From JAADGZ01 sp964596835 (lineage in GTDB: Bacteria > Pseudomonadota > Gammaproteobacteria > UBA6429 > Thiohalophilaceae): a stretch of 5,284 bases of DNA. Below are positions 1 through 5,284 of this stretch, piece after piece (position 1 is the first letter of the stretch; the number at the start of each line of letters is the position of its first letter). A model generated the notes under the pieces. That model saw only the letters and a program-made list of their open reading frames with translations. It had not been told where the DNA came from and made no database searches. A program made the translations under genes and the position numbers. The DNA lies in contig CAZQVV010000158.1 of the NCBI GenBank assembly GCA_964596835.1, positions 1 through 5,284 on the forward strand. Direction: 5' to 3'.

Positions 1-639
1 GCGGCGTTGAAGCGAGTCAGGCGCAACAAAGGGAGTCCGGGCGTGGACGGAATGACCGTCGACGAACTGCCGGATTACCTTAAAGTGCACTGGCTGGCAA
101 TCAAGGCGCGTTTGCGGGAGGGATGTTATCAGCCACAACCGGTAAAACGGGTAAAGATCCCCAAACCGGGGAGTATGGAAAAGCGCAAGCTGGGTATTCC
201 CTGTGTGCTGGACCGATTTATCCAGCAGGCGATCCTGCAAGTTTTACAAAGGAAGTGGGAGCAGACGTTTTCCGATAGCAGTTACGGCTTTCGCCCCGGG
301 CGCTCGGCGCACCAGGCGATAGCCCGAGCCCAATCCCATATCAAGGCGGGTTACGGGTATGTGGTGGATATTGACCTGGAGAAATTCTTCGATCAGGTCA
401 ATCACGACAGGCTGATGAACCGGCTGGCGATGAGGATAGCCGATAAACGGGTCTTGAAGTTGATCCGCGCCTATCGGAGGGCGGGCATATTGGAGACTGG
501 ACTGGTTAGCGTCCCAAGCGAGGGCACCCCACAAGGCGGACCGCTTTCACCCTTTCTGTCCGATGTGGTACTGGACGAACTCGACGGAGGGAAAGCCCGT
601 AAGGGCCTCCCTATCCCTATTGAAACTGTCGTGGCTTGA
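1..639 (+). pseudogene. Group II intron reverse transcriptase/maturase fragment, 5' partial, 3' truncated
   Basis: The reading frame is already open at base 1 (GCG GCG TTG AAG), so the true start is upstream of the window. Visible reverse transcriptase (RT) blocks are: the N-terminal NKGSPGVDGMTVDEL; the KPGSMEKRKLGIP and DRFIQQAILQVLQ region; SDSSYGFRPGRSAHQAI; VVDIDLEKFFDQVNHDRLM, which holds the first catalytic aspartates (about 367-396); and GTPQGGPLSPFLSDVVLDELD (about 523-585). These match bacterial group II intron-encoded proteins, most like the class C type. In that family the next block leads into the catalytic YADD motif, then the maturase (X) domain. Here the match ends near base 585 and 17 unrelated codons run to a TGA at 637-639. 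No other frame after 585 restores YADD, so this is a deletion or recombination, not a simple frameshift. The product cannot be an active RT. No intron RNA domain V is recognisable in the window. Confidence is high for the family, moderate for the subclass. Confidence 0.88.
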
Positions 640-891
640 AGGAAGCGTGTTCGTGTAGGCAAAATCACCTGTCGCAAGCTCGGTAAAAGTATGATTCGTA
701 GTGTCGCCTGTGGGGCCAAATATGGTAAAACTGCTCGTTCTGGCACTGTCGTAGTAAAAGGTGCCATTGGTGATATCCAGGGTCGCCGAGCCGATGATTC
801 CAGCCATGGCGCCAGGCGCTGCTATGAAGGTAGCCAGGACGACACCTATCGTCGCCAGGAGCCGCCGCATATATCGTAAATTCATTCCCAT
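547..891 (-). pseudogene. Truncated secreted protein, candidate PEP-CTERM-type exported protein
   Basis: The start is ATG at 891-889, chosen because AAAAGGAG (906-899) sits 7 bases upstream; a second in-frame ATG at 885 is spaced less well. The first 30 residues form a signal peptide: a basic start (NLRYMRR), a hydrophobic core (LLATIGVVLATFIA) and a signal peptidase I site after A-M-A at residue 30. The mature part opens GIIGSATLDITNGTFYYD and is rich in Thr, Ser, Asn, Asp and Phe/Tyr, as are many small PEP-CTERM and other exported proteins. From about base 640 downward the frame enters the junction, and below 585 it reads the antisense of the RT gene, stopping at a TGA (549-547). The last 15 or more residues are therefore not native. 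A PEP-CTERM tail (Pro-Glu-Pro, hydrophobic helix, Arg-rich end) would have been at the lost end, so the family cannot be proved. The upstream sigma-54 promoter and nearby prsK-prsR support the guess. The exact native end is unknown. Confidence 0.6.
586..610. repeat. Bulged hairpin at the intron-fragment junction
   Basis: GGAGG (586-590) pairs with CCTCC (606-610), and CCC (596-598) pairs with GGG (603-605). The loop is GTAA, a GNRA-type tetraloop, and a 5-base bulge (591-595) lies on the 5' side. It starts exactly where RT similarity ends. No T-run follows on either strand, so it is not a standard intrinsic terminator. It does not fit group II domain V, which has a longer 34-base form with a 2-base bulge on the 3' side. 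It could be a scrambled piece of an intron end or the hairpin target that class C introns favour; the sequence does not decide. Confidence 0.45.
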
Positions 892-897
892 AATCCC

Positions 898-906
898 ACT
901 CCTTTT
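898..906 (-). promoter_or_regulatory. Ribosome binding site that sets the start at 891
   Basis: On the - strand this reads AAAAGGAGT, a near-perfect Shine-Dalgarno sequence. There are 7 bases between GGAG and the ATG at 891, against 13 to the ATG at 885. It favours 891 over the upstream in-frame TTG at 909, which lies before the site. Confidence 0.75.
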
Positions 907-916
907 CAATTTAATC

Positions 917-939
917 GGAGAACGTCAGTGGCGCTCTCC
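917..939 (-). repeat. Leader hairpin 3, next to the ribosome binding site
   Basis: In the - strand RNA, GGAGAGCG (939-932) pairs with CGUUCUCC (924-917) around a 7-base loop, with one G-U pair. A further U-G pair (940/916) can extend it. It lies just upstream of the Shine-Dalgarno at 906-899. Confidence 0.5.
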
Positions 940-945
940 ATCATT

Positions 946-959
946 AAACGTTAAACGTT
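946..959. repeat. Tandem repeat, two copies of AAACGTT
   Basis: Two adjacent perfect 7-base copies (946-952 and 953-959), each containing the palindrome AACGTT. They lie between leader hairpins 2 and 3. They may be a protein site or chance; no function is assigned. Confidence 0.4.
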
Positions 960-994
960 GCTATTCCCAAAGATTTCATCGTTCTAAAGTTAGG

Positions 995-1014
995 GAATTT
1001 GTATACGCAAATTC
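995..1014. repeat. Leader hairpin 2, perfect inverted repeat
   Basis: GAATTTG (995-1001) and CAAATTC (1008-1014) form a perfect 7-base-pair stem around a 6-base loop. Its left arm is shared with the alternative pairing 963-968/993-998, so the two pairings exclude each other. Confidence 0.55.
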
Positions 1015-1035
1015 ACTGTATTTTTATCTCGACGT

Positions 1036-1051
1036 GAGGACATCCGTCCTC
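1036..1051. repeat. Leader hairpin 1, perfect inverted repeat near the predicted transcript start
   Basis: GAGGAC (1036-1041) and GTCCTC (1046-1051) are perfectly complementary around a 4-base loop. In the - strand transcript it would begin about 4 bases from the 5' end, a position typical of stems that protect RNA from decay. It could instead be a DNA operator. Confidence 0.55.
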
Positions 1052-1065
1052 CCCGCAGAAATACA

Positions 1066-1081
1066 GGCATATAACGCGCCA
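1066..1081 (-). promoter_or_regulatory. Sigma-54 (-24/-12) promoter
   Basis: The - strand reads TGGCGCGTTATATGCC. Against the sigma-54 consensus TGGCACG-N4-TTGCW it keeps the essential GG and GC with the correct 10-base gap, plus TGGC, CG and TGC. Mismatches are A to G in the -24 block, the first T of the -12 block, and the final W. It points toward the secreted-protein gene that starts at 891. Such promoters need an enhancer-binding activator, and PrsR, encoded in this window with an intact GAFTGA loop, is the obvious candidate. A search for GG-N10-GC on both strands of the gene-free regions found a few other matches, none this close to consensus. Confidence 0.68.
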
Positions 1082-1142
1082 TGATTTGTAAGCGGTTGAA
1101 TAACAAGGTTTTTATGCACACCCAGGGCTTTGACGAACAGGT

Positions 1143-1238
1143 GAGGAGTAGAAAATGTAAAAAATTCCGATACTTTTGCTGGCTACAACCTTAAGAAGCA
1201 CCGGGAAAGCGGCCGAAAAAAAAGTAAAAACCAGTTAA
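1143..1238 (+). pseudogene. Tiny signal-peptide gene with a nonsense codon at position 2
   Basis: GAGGAG (1143-1148) is a strong Shine-Dalgarno, 6 bases before ATG (1155-1157), but the next codon is TAA (1158-1160). Read past that stop, the same frame gives K-I-P-I-L-L-L-A-T-T-L, then RSTGKAAEKKVKTS and a TAA at 1236-1238. That resembles a signal peptide: basic start, hydrophobic core, and a small-residue region ending in A-A before EKK. A single change from AAA to TAA at codon 2 would explain it, giving MKKIPILLL originally. The open frame is only about 26 codons, so the rest of the gene is either lost or never existed. The alternative is that AUG-UAA is a real start-stop element that stalls ribosomes. 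I do not recognise the protein. Confidence 0.42.
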
Positions 1239-1398
1239 AGAACAGTTATATATATGATATTTATGATCTTGAATATTAAAATGTAAACAATACTGACTTG
1301 AATTAGCTCAAAATGAGGCAGAGAAGACGCTTGATCTCTATTTTCTATCTAATAATTTTTTTGTAGAATAATTTACTGGTTTTCATGGCGAATTCCAG

Positions 1399-1440
1399 AT
1401 TGGTTTGTGGTGAACCAATGGGATCAAATTTCACCATAAA
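1399..1440. repeat. Two overlapping, mutually exclusive inverted repeats
   Basis: Pairing A: ATTGGTT (1399-1405) with AACCAAT (1413-1419), 7 perfect base pairs with a 7-base loop. Pairing B: TTTGTGGTGAA (1404-1414) with TTCACCATAAA (1430-1440), 11 pairs including one G-U, with a 15-base loop. The two share bases 1404-1405 and 1413-1414 and cannot form together. No T-run follows, so neither is a standard terminator. They lie about 200 bases upstream of prsK and could be an operator cluster or a leader switch. Confidence 0.45.
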
Positions 1441-1572
1441 AGTCTATCATCTCTTCGTTTTCAATAAGTTGCCTGGAAAATCGTTTAGGCATAACTCAGC
1501 TTTCACTGACTCTCTTTGCTGGAGGCACTTAAGCTTCCTTCATTCCTGCCCGCAACCGGGCCTGCCTCTAAC

Positions 1573-1600
1573 TTGTCAAATAATGGGTATTGTGTAGCAT
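1573..1600 (+). promoter_or_regulatory. Candidate promoter of the prsK-prsR operon
   Basis: Two readings overlap. As sigma-70: TTGTCA (1573-1578), a 16-base gap, then TAGCAT (1595-1600), giving a start near 1607. As sigma-54: TGGGTATTGTGTAGCA (1584-1599) has GG-N10-GC spacing and a fair -12 block, but a poor -24 block (TGGG for TGGC). Both would start transcription about 30 bases before the prsK start codon. The sigma-54 reading would imply that PrsR controls its own operon. Neither is strong. Confidence 0.35.
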
Positions 1601-1636
1601 GGCGATATGAGTCATGCGCGCAATCAGTACTAAAAA

Positions 1637-3694
1637 ATGAGTCTGGGATTATTCGGCTACCTGAGTGCATCGCTTGCATTTCTCCTGTTCGCCATTCTGC
1701 TCTTAACCAGTTGGCGCAGTGGAGCTCGTGGTGTGTTGCTGGCAGCCGTCTCCTTGATAAACGCATTGTGGGCGGGTTTGGCGAGCCAGGTTGTCATAGA
1801 GTCGGTGGAGCAGGCCAGCGCCTATCAGGTATTTGAAGTATTGCGATACATTGCCTGGTATGTCTTTTTAATCAAGCTATTTGATTCGGCTGCTAGCAAA
1901 AATTCCGGTTACCGGCGATTCCAACGATGGGTATTGTTATTCAGTGTCGGCTTTGGGTGTCTTGTGTTGCTGACGGAATTCGTACCGGCACGTTTTGACG
2001 GGTGGGGCTTTCATGATTATCTAACGACATTTCAGTTTGTGGGTCATTTGATCATGTCGATCATCGGACTCGCCATCGTCGAACAACTTTTTCGTAATAT
2101 TTCGGTGCAAGACCGCTGGGCGATCAAGTTCCTGTTTATGGGTGTCGGCGGGATTTTCGCCTATGACTTTTATTTCTACGCCAATGCGTTGTTGTTCCGT
2201 GGTATGGATCCCGGCTTATGGGAAGCGCGTGGATTTATCAGTTTTGTTTCAGTCCCTATGCTGGTTCTATCCGCCGCCAGAAACAGGGAATGGTCGCTGA
2301 ACGTATTCGTTTCGCGCGATATTGTGCTGACCACGACAGCGATTTTCGGTGGCGGTTTCTATCTGCTGGTGATGGCGGCTGTCGGGTATTATCTGCGTGG
2401 TTATGGGGGTAGCTGGGGGCGTGTTGCCCAGACTGTATTCCTTTCGCTGGCGATCATTTTGCTGGTTGCGGTGCTCTTCTCCGGACAGTTGCGGGCCAAC
2501 CTGAGAGTATTTTTAGGCAAGCATTTCTATAAGAATAAATATGATTACCGAAAGGAATGGTTGCAGCTAACAGGTGAGCTAAATAATCAAAAGGATGACA
2601 GTGATGGGTTCATTTCAGCAACCGGAGTACTCGCGCGGCTTGTCGATGCGCGCTCGGGCCTGATCTGGTTGCGTGAAAACGATAATCGTTATCGAAATAT
2701 AGCCGCATGGCGCACAGATCGGATCGATGTGACTGAAACAGAACGTAGCAGTCTGGTTCGGTTTTTCGAACAGACAGGATATATTATCAATCTGGCAAAT
2801 GTCGATACCCGCCCTGAAGAGTACGAAGGTCTGGTATTGCCGACCTGGTTAAATGAAATCCATCGGCCCTGGATGATTGTTCCACTGTTTGGCCTGGAAT
2901 CTTTGCTGGGGTTTGCAGTGTTGGCGGATCCGCTGGTGTCCAGAAAAATAAACTGGGAAGACAGGGATTTGCTTAAAACCGCCGCCAAGCAGGTGTCCAG
3001 TTATCTTACTGTCCTGAGAACATCGGAAGTGCTGGCAGAGGCACGGCAATTTGAAGTGTTCAACCGAATATCAGCTTACATGGTTCATGATCTGAAGAAT
3101 ATATCGGCAGAACTTGAGCTTATCGTGCGTAATGCCGAACGGCACCGAAACAATCCTGAGTTTCTCGACGACACGTTCGACACGGTTAATAATGCCTCTG
3201 AAGATATTAAAAGATTGCTCGATCAGTTGCGTAACAAACGGCTTCAAAGCGAGAGAAAAGTTGCCGTCGATGTCTGTAATCTGGTGCGGGATGTTGCCCT
3301 TCATAAAAGTGATTGCCTCCCGGTACCTGACGTTGTATGTGAGTGCGGTGAGTGCCATACTGTTATAGAAAAAGGGCGCCTGACCAACGTGTTGGCGCAC
3401 CTGCTAGACAATGGGCAGCAGGCAACTTCAGACGATGGGTTTCTGAAAGTCAAGGTGATGAAGAAAGATCCCGCCATCGTTATTCAGATTCTGGATAATG
3501 GTCATGGTATGGATGACGACTTTATCAAGAAGCGCCTTTTCAAGCCTTTTGATACCACAAAAGGTAACGCCGGGATGGGTATCGGCATGTACGAATGCCG
3601 AGAGTTTATTCACGAACTGGGCGGCGAAATAAAGGTCGAAAGCGAACCGGGGAAGGGGACTTCCATTAGTTTGCATATACCTTTGAATAATTAA
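1637..3694 (+). CDS. prsK: PEP-CTERM system sensor histidine kinase PrsK
   Basis: A 685-residue membrane histidine kinase, the normal PrsK length and layout. Nine hydrophobic segments can be seen (about 4-24, 32-53, 65-82, 98-116, 132-152, 163-186, 199-214, 228-253, 266-284). A linker follows, then a GAF sensor domain (about 324-460) and the kinase core. The phospho-acceptor is His484 in MVHDLKN. The ATP-binding domain has an N-box LLDNGQQAT (Asn592), G1 box DNGHGM (from Asp620), F box (LFKPFDTTKG) and G2 box GMGIGM (646-651), so all catalytic motifs are present. HDLKN followed by VRNAERHRNNPEFLDD is typical of PrsK. In this family the kinase phosphorylates PrsR to control PEP-CTERM protein genes in exopolysaccharide-producing bacteria; the signal is unknown. 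The start at 1637 is forced by an in-frame TAA at 1631-1633, and the N-terminus MSLGLFGYL suits the family. No clear Shine-Dalgarno precedes it, which suggests weak or coupled translation. prsR follows after 47 bases. Confidence 0.93.
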   Translation: MSLGLFGYLSASLAFLLFAILLLTSWRSGARGVLLAAVSLINALWAGLASQVVIESVEQASAYQVFEVLRYIAWYVFLIKLFDSAASKNSGYRRFQRWVLLFSVGFGCLVLLTEFVPARFDGWGFHDYLTTFQFVGHLIMSIIGLAIVEQLFRNISVQDRWAIKFLFMGVGGIFAYDFYFYANALLFRGMDPGLWEARGFISFVSVPMLVLSAARNREWSLNVFVSRDIVLTTTAIFGGGFYLLVMAAVGYYLRGYGGSWGRVAQTVFLSLAIILLVAVLFSGQLRANLRVFLGKHFYKNKYDYRKEWLQLTGELNNQKDDSDGFISATGVLARLVDARSGLIWLRENDNRYRNIAAWRTDRIDVTETERSSLVRFFEQTGYIINLANVDTRPEEYEGLVLPTWLNEIHRPWMIVPLFGLESLLGFAVLADPLVSRKINWEDRDLLKTAAKQVSSYLTVLRTSEVLAEARQFEVFNRISAYMVHDLKNISAELELIVRNAERHRNNPEFLDDTFDTVNNASEDIKRLLDQLRNKRLQSERKVAVDVCNLVRDVALHKSDCLPVPDVVCECGECHTVIEKGRLTNVLAHLLDNGQQATSDDGFLKVKVMKKDPAIVIQILDNGHGMDDDFIKKRLFKPFDTTKGNAGMGIGMYECREFIHELGGEIKVESEPGKGTSISLHIPLNN

Positions 3695-3741
3695 CAATAA
3701 GAACTTAATGTGCCATTTTTTTAGAGTAGCAGGCTACACTC
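3695..3741 (+). other. prsK-prsR intergenic gap
   Basis: The gap has a run of seven T (3716-3722) but no GC-rich stem before it, so it is unlikely to terminate transcription and the two genes are probably co-transcribed. GCAGG (3729-3733 region) is a modest Shine-Dalgarno about 8 bases before the prsR ATG. An in-frame TAG at 3727-3729 rules out any earlier start. Confidence 0.55.
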
Positions 3742-5109
3742 ATGTCAAACAATGCACTCAAACCCCTGCTTGTCGTCGAGGATAATCCTGGCGTACGAAA
3801 ACAGCTAAAATGGTCTTTTGAAAGTTACGATGTGGTATTGGCGGGCGATCGTATTTCAGCGCTTAAACAGCTGAAGCGAACGCATCCATCGGTGGTCACC
3901 CTGGATCTTGGACTGCCACCGGATCAAGCCAACGCGACGGAAGGGCTTGCTACGCTTAGTGAAATTCTCAAGGTGGCGCCTTATACGAAAGTGATCGTTG
4001 TGACGGGAAATGATGACCGGCAAAACGCCCTGAAAGCGGTGTCGCTGGGCGCCTATGATTTTTACCAGAAACCCATTGATCCCGATGTGCTGGGATTGAT
4101 TGTTGATCGTGCCTACAGTCTATATGAGCTGGAAGAAGAGAATCGCAACCTGGCCAAACAGAAATATAATTCACCGATGGCGGGTATTGTGGGAAGCAGT
4201 CCGCAGATGCAGCGGGTTTGCCGGATGGTGGAGAAGATCGCGCCTTCTGACGCGACGACCTTAATCCACGGGGAGAGCGGTACAGGAAAGGAACTGTTTG
4301 CGCGGGCATTGCATGATCTGAATCGCAGGAAGGATAAACCCTTTGTCGCTGTAAATTGTGCAGCCATACCCGAGAACCTTCTCGAAAGTGAGTTGTTCGG
4401 TTATGAGAAGGGGGCTTTTACGGGCGCCGTTAAAAGAACCCAGGGTAAAATCGAGTATGCGGAGGGAGGCACGCTGTTTCTTGATGAAATCGGTGATATG
4501 CCGGCTCCTCTGCAAGCCAAGATGTTGCGCTTTTTGCAGGAACGTATCGTTGAACCCATTGGTTCCCGAAAGACCATTCAGGTTGATGTAAGGATTCTCT
4601 GTGCTACGCATCAGGATCTGGAACAACTGATTCAGAAACAGGAATTCCGCGAAGATCTCTATTACAGAATCAGTGAAATCGTGCTTGAAATTCCTCCTCT
4701 GAGAGAGCGGGAGGGGGATATCATACTTCTTGCCCAGTCGTTTTTGGAACAATTTAATCATCAGCACGGTAGCAATATCCGGGGTTTTAGTGGCAGTGCG
4801 CTGGGGGCTATCGAACATTACGCCTGGCCTGGTAACGTACGTGAACTCGAAAACAAAGTGAAACGTGCGATTGTACTGGCGGATAGCGAATGGATATCAG
4901 CGGAGGATCTCGGTTTAAGAGAGGAGGCAAGAGTGGTATTGCCTCTTAATCTCAGGCAGGCGAGAGAGGATGCAGAGCGGTGGGTGATTGCCCAGTCACT
5001 GGCGCTACACCATAATAATATATCCCGGACTGCGAGCGCTATTGGGGTAAGCCGGCCATCCCTGTACAGCCTGATGAAAAAGCTGGGTATGGCCGGAACG
5101 CCAGATTAA
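3742..5109 (+). CDS. prsR: PEP-CTERM-box response regulator PrsR, sigma-54-dependent activator
   Basis: A 455-residue NtrC-family activator with three domains. The receiver domain (about 8-125) has the acidic pair Glu13-Asp14, phosphorylation site Asp55 (in VTLDLGLPP), Thr88 and Lys110. VTGNDDRQNALKA and GAYDFYQKPID are characteristic of PrsR. The AAA+ domain (about 148-385) has Walker A GESGTGKE (177-184), the sigma-54 contact loop GAFTGA (224-229), Walker B LFLDE (Asp248-Glu249) and the C-terminal AWPGNVREL motif. The Fis-type helix-turn-helix lies at about 405-452 (ISRTASAIGVSRPSLYSLMKK). No motif is damaged, so the protein should be a working phosphorylation-dependent ATPase that opens sigma-54 promoters. 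Its known role in the family is to activate PEP-CTERM protein genes. It lies directly behind its partner kinase prsK and is probably in the same transcript. AtoC and NtrC are relatives, but the receiver motifs and the prsK neighbour make PrsR the better name. Confidence 0.95.
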   Translation: MSNNALKPLLVVEDNPGVRKQLKWSFESYDVVLAGDRISALKQLKRTHPSVVTLDLGLPPDQANATEGLATLSEILKVAPYTKVIVVTGNDDRQNALKAVSLGAYDFYQKPIDPDVLGLIVDRAYSLYELEEENRNLAKQKYNSPMAGIVGSSPQMQRVCRMVEKIAPSDATTLIHGESGTGKELFARALHDLNRRKDKPFVAVNCAAIPENLLESELFGYEKGAFTGAVKRTQGKIEYAEGGTLFLDEIGDMPAPLQAKMLRFLQERIVEPIGSRKTIQVDVRILCATHQDLEQLIQKQEFREDLYYRISEIVLEIPPLREREGDIILLAQSFLEQFNHQHGSNIRGFSGSALGAIEHYAWPGNVRELENKVKRAIVLADSEWISAEDLGLREEARVVLPLNLRQAREDAERWVIAQSLALHHNNISRTASAIGVSRPSLYSLMKKLGMAGTPD

Positions 5110-5284
5110 GAAGATGTATCACTATAAAGATGCAGCCAGGCGATTCATTAAGCCAAAACGGGTGAATAATGGAGACTTAGCCAAGCCGTTTAAATGGAGA
5201 AAAAATGCAGTAAATATTATTAGCTCAACTGAATGATTAAAGGTCGCGTTACCTAACCCGGATAAACCGCAGGATAAGTACCTT
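5110..5284. other. Region after prsR, no gene seen
   Basis: No open frame with a ribosome binding site starts here on the + strand. AAACGG (5156-5161) and CCGTTT (5186-5191) could pair across a 24-base loop, but no T-run follows, so this is not a convincing terminator. The operon may continue past the window or end at a terminator outside it. Confidence 0.45.

Larger units (their letters stand above)
892..1055 (-). promoter_or_regulatory. Structured 5' leader of the truncated secreted-protein gene
   Basis: If transcription starts about 12 bases after the -12 element of the promoter at 1066-1081, the leader runs from about 1055 to 892, near 164 bases. It contains three hairpins: 1051-1036, 1014-995 and 939-917. 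ATTCCC (963-968) can also pair with GGGAAT (993-998), which would break the middle hairpin, so two folds are possible. The third hairpin ends 11 bases before the Shine-Dalgarno. Its two non-Watson-Crick positions are G-U pairs only in the - strand RNA (A-C on the + strand), which fits an RNA made from this strand. Long leaders suggest post-transcriptional control, but that is inference. Confidence 0.45.
1239..1636. other. AT-rich non-coding region upstream of prsK
   Basis: No frame here looks like a gene; the one open stretch of about 70 codons (1385-1597) has no ribosome binding site and an implausible Cys/His/Phe-rich composition. The part from 1216 to about 1380 is strikingly AT-rich, unlike the flanking genes. 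TATGAT occurs twice, 9 bases apart (1253 and 1262), and CAGTTA occurs twice, 11 bases (one helix turn) apart at 1232 and 1243. These lie roughly 150-180 bases upstream of the sigma-54 promoter on the other strand, a range where activator sites can sit. The inverted repeats at 1399-1440 and the prsK promoter candidates are listed separately. Confidence 0.5.

Noticed and set aside
586..620. Group II intron domain V or VI
   Set aside because: It has a GNRA loop, but the bulge is on the wrong side and the stem lengths do not match domain V. A domain VI assignment cannot be supported without an alignment.
471..767. Open frame of 98 codons on the - strand
   Set aside because: It is antisense to the RT fragment and out of frame with the secreted gene, with no start signal. 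The frame with the signal peptide (start 891) explains this strand better.
1317..1330. Second GG-N10-GC match (sigma-54-like) on the + strand
   Set aside because: The -12 block is ACGCT, not TTGCT, and it is about 300 bases from prsK. Matches of this quality are expected by chance.
1548..1561. GCCCG-CAAC-CGGGC hairpin as a terminator
   Set aside because: Only 5 base pairs and no T-run on either strand. It may be chance.
1385..1597. Open frame of 70 codons on the + strand
   Set aside because: No ribosome binding site, no recognisable motif, unnatural composition, and it runs across promoter-like and repeat sequence.
3716..3722. Run of seven T between prsK and prsR as a terminator
   Set aside because: No stable stem precedes it, and the two genes are functional partners expected to be co-transcribed.
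5120..5283. Frame open from the window edge on the - strand
   Set aside because: About 53 codons with no start visible in context and no recognised motif. It is too short to support as a gene end.

Overview
The window looks like chromosome of a Gram-negative environmental proteobacterium (beta or gamma; I cannot place it further) that has the PEP-CTERM/exosortase (XrtA) protein-sorting system linked to exopolysaccharide. The basis is an intact two-gene operon for the system's dedicated two-component regulators: the sensor kinase PrsK (1637-3694) and the sigma-54 activator PrsR (3742-5109). Both are full length, on the + strand and 47 bases apart.

The left 0.9 kb is a rearranged patch. Positions 1-585 encode the reverse transcriptase part of a group II intron protein. 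The start lies outside the window, and family similarity stops abruptly just before the catalytic YADD motif. From the other side, on the - strand, comes a small secreted-protein gene (start 891). It has a clean signal peptide and good ribosome binding site, but its 3' end runs into antisense intron sequence, so its natural C-terminus (where a PEP-CTERM anchor would be) is gone. About 185 bases upstream of its start is a good -24/-12 sigma-54 promoter on the - strand (1066-1081). It is followed by a leader of about 164 bases with three hairpins. I infer that this is, or was, a PEP-CTERM-type target of the PrsK/PrsR/sigma-54 circuit, now truncated by the intron fragment.

Positions 1082-1636 hold no intact gene. 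They contain the remains of a tiny signal-peptide gene with a stop at codon 2 (1155-1238), an AT-rich stretch, a pair of overlapping and mutually exclusive inverted repeats (1399-1440), and weak promoter candidates just before prsK. The last 175 bases, after prsR, show no gene and no convincing terminator.

Proposed working model: PrsK senses a signal at the membrane or in the cytoplasm (nine hydrophobic segments, then GAF, then kinase) and phosphorylates PrsR at Asp55. PrsR then drives sigma-54 RNA polymerase at promoters such as 1066-1081 to switch on PEP-CTERM protein genes. The kinase and regulator assignments are firm; the link to the truncated gene is inference.
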